Positions 61,000-64,000 of a DNA stretch of 64,000 nt are shown one piece after another. Every line of letters starts with the position of its first letter. The stretch's first letter is position 1. A model generated the notes under the pieces. That model was not told where the DNA came from. It did no database searches and saw only the letters and a list, made by a program, of their open reading frames with translations. The stretch is from Aphanomyces cochlioides. Lineage: Eukaryota > Oomycota > Saprolegniomycetes > Saprolegniales > Verrucalvaceae. A program made the position numbers and the translations under genes. The stretch covers positions 1,736,001 to 1,800,000 of the forward strand of contig JAHQRK010000016.1 in the NCBI GenBank assembly GCA_019828595.1, in the 5' to 3' direction.

Positions 61000-62236
61000 G
61001 ATTTACCTTGGTGGGGAGTAGCGACTGTTTCGAGCACAAGCTATTCGATGTAGTGTGGTACATGGACAATAGAGTCGAAGAGTCAATAGAATGGCAGCGG
61101 AAGAACTGGCATATCTTCCTCTTGAGCCTCTCGTCAACCCCTGAGTCATTACTTTCATGCACTTGTAGCTCACATCAATATCTATAATGCAGCGTGTGAC
61201 GAATGGAATCAGCGTGGGCCAGACTGGCGGTAAGCACAAAGCAAGCAAAGAACTCATGATGACCTAAACTTCGAAATGAACTGGCACGATGCATCAGGAG
61301 ATGAGTGCAAAACGCAGTGCTGTGTCAATTCTATCTAGCTCATTTATGATTGCAGTAACAAGCAAGGATGAATCCAAACGCGCCTTGGCAACATGAAACT
61401 TATAGAATATGACTTTCTTGTTGTGAATTTGTATGGTGTTCTCATGTATGAGACGACTCTAATGAAGTGTAAGCATCTAGAGGTAACTTACTTGTTGATT
61501 GCTCAGAGTGAGTATACTTTGATTCTTGGGACTTCGTTGTTTTATTAACCTTTGACACCTGTGCTTCCATCGCAAGTCCATAGTTTTATTGCACCAAGTA
61601 TTGGCAAACCACGTGTGAAGTAACTAAAATGATGAATTGTACTGTACTGTACGTCTTGATCTCATATTGTTAGCCTCATTTGTTGTCAAGACTGGTGCTT
61701 TATGAAGTTCCCCCAGAGTTAAAAAAATCATGAGCGTCACGGCGAATACTCTAATCTTTCATCTTGAAATGCTTTTGTCTGTAGGTGTCGACATCATTCA
61801 AAGTACGACAAATCACTCGAACCCGACCCGAAAATGAGTCGAGTTGTTTGTGCTCACCACAGTTGCTGCCAGAGGTCATTGTATGTTCACCGAACGATCA
61901 ATGAACTACCAAGTGTCACAAGAATAAATGGAGTTGATACGGCTACATTGCTCTCTGGCGTGCATGGCTCTCTGGTTCTACAGTCACATTTGCAAACTTT
62001 GTTCCATATTGGATCGAATTAACCTCGATATTTTGAATTGCAAGACAAGTAGACACTGATATTTATAAGAGTGTGGATACCTTGTTCTTTGTAGTCCTTG
62101 TCGGGCGCGTTCAACCTCTGTCATGCACCCTTAGGGTGCTCCTCTTCTCCTTTGATTGCATCTAACCATTTATCCGGATATTTGAATATCCACTCCAGAA
62201 AGGGCGTCCGATTTGAAACTCCAAGAAAGGACCAGC
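61000..62236. other. right flank of the array, gene-poor
   Basis: About 1.2 kb. On the minus strand an open stretch (61170-61012, DERLKRKICQFFRCHSID) ends at an AAG-GTAAAT donor-like site that abuts the array and may be an exon of an interrupted gene. The rest (61260-62236) has only weak frames, with no RNA gene or repeat seen. The last part is the 5' region of the vasohibin gene. Confidence 0.35.
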
Positions 62237-63301
62237 ATGAAGGATGTCGGGGCAAAGCTACGAGAAGTCACCGAGATTGTACGAATGACCCCGGATTTAC
62301 CAGTGGTAGGATGATCTTCTTGTATATACCTGGTTGCATCTTGATGTAGCCACCTATTCCTGAACCACCAAAGAGACTCGGGAAAGGAAATGTTCGAACA
62401 AAACTCATGGCAGTCCAGCAGTACTTGAATGAATTGGAATACAACTACACTGGAACTGTGTACTTTGACGTGAATAAAAATCGAAGCCACAAGAGTATTT
62501 ACGGGACGGCGAAAGAAATCATACAAGAATCTCTCCCAATACAGTGCTTGGAAGCTGTCTTTGTTGCAGCATATTTGACTGCTGGCGGTCCCGAGTACGA
62601 AGGCACAAACTTTAATCACCAAGTCGATCGTCTTTCTATCAGCTTCAAGACGAAATGTGGAGGAAAGGTCTTCCGCCACATCGTCCTCGGCGTTAAACAC
62701 CAGGTGTTGAATGCGGAAACATAAGCTATTTAACTCGGCTTAGCATATTTGGGGCGCTTTGGGACTTAGCCGAAGCGCTGGACTTATGTTTAAAGATCTC
62801 AAGTTCAAAGTAAGTTGACCAAGGGAGTTTCGCTTATGGCCATCGTAGAGCCTTAGCGAGCTGATCCATGATTTTGTCGAAAACTATGCAAAGAGTTGCC
62901 ATGAGGCAATTCAATTCCATTATAACGTTTGCTCATCTATGTGACCCTAGGTCATAAAAATTTATTTGGGACTCCCATTCAGCCATGATATACATTCAAC
63001 AGAGCGAGTTGAATGGAGGGTAAGTTTGCATAATCCTGAGTCTTTGGATGAACTTTTGTAGGTTCTGAACATCAAAGTAATCGATGATTCATGGGAAGAT
63101 GCGGCGAGCCAGTTTGATCTTTTTGCAAGGGAATATCCAGAGCTCATTAGGTGAATTTATTTCATGGATCCTCTTGTTGAAGGCGTACGTAGCCATTTAT
63201 ATCGTGTCGGGGAGTTGCCAGAGTCCTTCAGCGACAAATTTACATTGCACAAACCACCCAAGAAAACCCTCTCACCATCTCGGAAAAATCGAGGATTGTA
63301 A
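62237..63301 (+). CDS. VASH: vasohibin-like tubulin tyrosine carboxypeptidase
   Basis: Start ATG 62237 (MKDVGAKLREVTEIVRM); an in-frame stop lies upstream. After a 48-nt intron PPIPEPPKRLGKGN begins the conserved core: AVQQYLNELEYNYTGTVYF, SLPIQCLEAVFVAAYLT with the catalytic Cys, ISFKTKCGGKVFRHIVLGV with the catalytic His, and, after another intron, WGALGLSRSAGLMFKDL with the Ser of the Cys-His-Ser triad. LGLPFSHDIHSTERVEW and SWEDAASQFDLFA follow. A basic C-terminus (KPPKKTLSPSRKNRGL) ends at TAA 63299-63301. One intron (62919-62942) seems only 24 nt. The enzyme removes the C-terminal Tyr of alpha-tubulin; its small partner SVBP is not seen. Family assignment is firm. Confidence 0.88.
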
Positions 63302-63328
63302 CACACCTTCATTCTCTAAGCTCTATAA

Positions 63329-63860
63329 CGTCGAATTAGTGAATGGGAAAGCATCAGCGAACCTAGCCTCAATGAGAATGTGGGGTCAGCGCAAGATGCA
63401 AAACGTTTACTCCTCCGTGTCTCGCCACAAATGTTGCACTTCAAGAGTCAGCGAGCTTCTCTTGATGCCTCTTTGATTGAATACGCTCCTACAAACTTGT
63501 TTCTCCACAATGAATCACCCTACAATCTCGTGGTTACAGTGTGCGTGAAGCCGTATTTGAAAATACTGGGCAAGTCTCGAGAACCTACAGTTGATTCCCA
63601 GCTATTTGCATTTAAATTCCAGCTTAAGCCTGTAGATGTCAATTTTGCCATTACACATCTCACTTGTTTGCTAGAACTCGGTGACATCGACAGCAGTCCG
63701 ATTAATCGTGCCAGTGCAAACTGCAAACCAAACAAGCGAACCAACGGCAATATCGATCAAATATGTCGCTGTTGAAGCTGGCGTAGAAACTCCGACGGCT
63801 GTGAGTGACTCAATGCTTCAGCATGCCACAATTGCGATCCCCTATGATTGGAAAGAGTAG
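63329..63860 (+). CDS. MSP (major sperm protein)-domain-like protein, start uncertain
   Basis: A frame beginning after a stop at 63326-63328 reads SEPSLNENVGSAQDAKRLLL, then VSPQMLHFKSQ and PTNLFLHNESPYNLVV, then FAFKFQLKP. A 43-nt intron (about 63633-63675, GTAGAT...GCTAG) leads to NSVTSTAVRLIVPVQTANQT and ISIKYVAVEAGVETPTAV, ending IPYDWKE at TAG 63858. The strand order (SPxxLxF, NxSxxxLVV, KFQLKPNSV, V-ISIKYV) fits an MSP/VAP immunoglobulin-like fold. No in-frame ATG is present before VSPQ, so a first exon is missing from my model. It ends 47 bp before the kinesin ATG. Confidence 0.6.
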
Positions 63861-63907
63861 CTATAACATAAGTCATCTTCTTGTTCTAAATATAGTTGTT
63901 TGTTGAC

Positions 63908-64000
63908 ATGTCCGATGGAGGCGGCGATGCCGACTGCTTCGAGTCTGTCAAGGTAATTGCACGAATGCGACCGCTCGAAGCCAACGAAGAGAACGTCAAC
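63908..64000 (+). CDS. kinesin motor protein, N-terminal fragment (continues past window)
   Basis: ATG 63908 opens MSDGGGDADCFESVKVIAR, then MRPLEANEENVN up to the window edge. VKVIxRxRPL is the first beta strand of the kinesin motor domain. Only 31 codons are visible, so the class cannot be told. Neighbouring vasohibin also acts on microtubules, but shared regulation is speculation. Confidence 0.8.
   Translation, partial: MSDGGGDADCFESVKVIARMRPLEANEENVN

Overview
This is a eukaryotic nuclear window. Genes are split by many very short GT-AG introns (about 24-60 nt) and packed tightly on both strands. The gene set (VASt/GRAM lipid-transfer protein, EIF1AD, VLCAD, guanylate-binding GTPase, DNA polymerase alpha, P4-ATPase, OSCA/TMEM63 channel, vasohibin, MSP-domain protein, kinesin), Crypton-like tyrosine-recombinase elements and moderate AT richness point to a heterotrophic protist. 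A water-mould-type oomycete (stramenopile, perhaps Saprolegniales) is my best inference. The species cannot be fixed from the sequence alone.

Layout. 1-4.3 kb: 3' part of a GRAM-VASt protein (+), an unrecognised multi-exon gene (-) and EIF1AD (-). 4.7-7 kb: a frameshifted Crypton-like recombinase followed by a ~35-bp minisatellite. 7.3-9.5 kb: mitochondrial very-long-chain acyl-CoA dehydrogenase (-). 9.5-12.9 kb: gene-poor, with a Harbinger-like MITE, hairpins and one doubtful gene. 12.9-21.6 kb: guanylate-binding-protein-like GTPase (+), an Arg/Asp/Ser-rich protein (-) and the DNA polymerase alpha catalytic subunit (+). 21.9-26.0 kb: one large multidomain protein (-) that joins a PA-like region, ankyrin repeats, a SIT4/PP6-regulatory (SAPS)-like domain and a PH domain. 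26.4-30.3 kb: a possible small secreted-protein gene and two decayed Tc1-like elements, each about 1.53 kb with IR/DR ends. 31.0-40.5 kb: a P4-ATPase with an extra membrane-spanning N-terminus (+) converging on an OSCA/TMEM63-type channel (-) with a lectin-like extracellular insert.

The most striking part is 40,740-60,999: exactly nine head-to-tail copies of a 2.25-kb Crypton-like tyrosine-recombinase unit. The array is bounded on both sides by the trinucleotide ACA that also forms every internal unit junction. All nine copies carry the same ORF breaks: a -1 frameshift at an A5 run just before a perfect 10-bp hairpin, and an in-frame TAG ahead of the catalytic arginine. So either an already broken copy was amplified, or recoding or in-trans mobilisation is involved. 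The right edge (62.2-64 kb) holds three compact + strand genes: vasohibin (tubulin detyrosinase), an MSP-domain protein and the first codons of a kinesin.

Exon limits were inferred by hand from reading frame, GT/AG signals and remembered family consensus. No alignment or database search was run.
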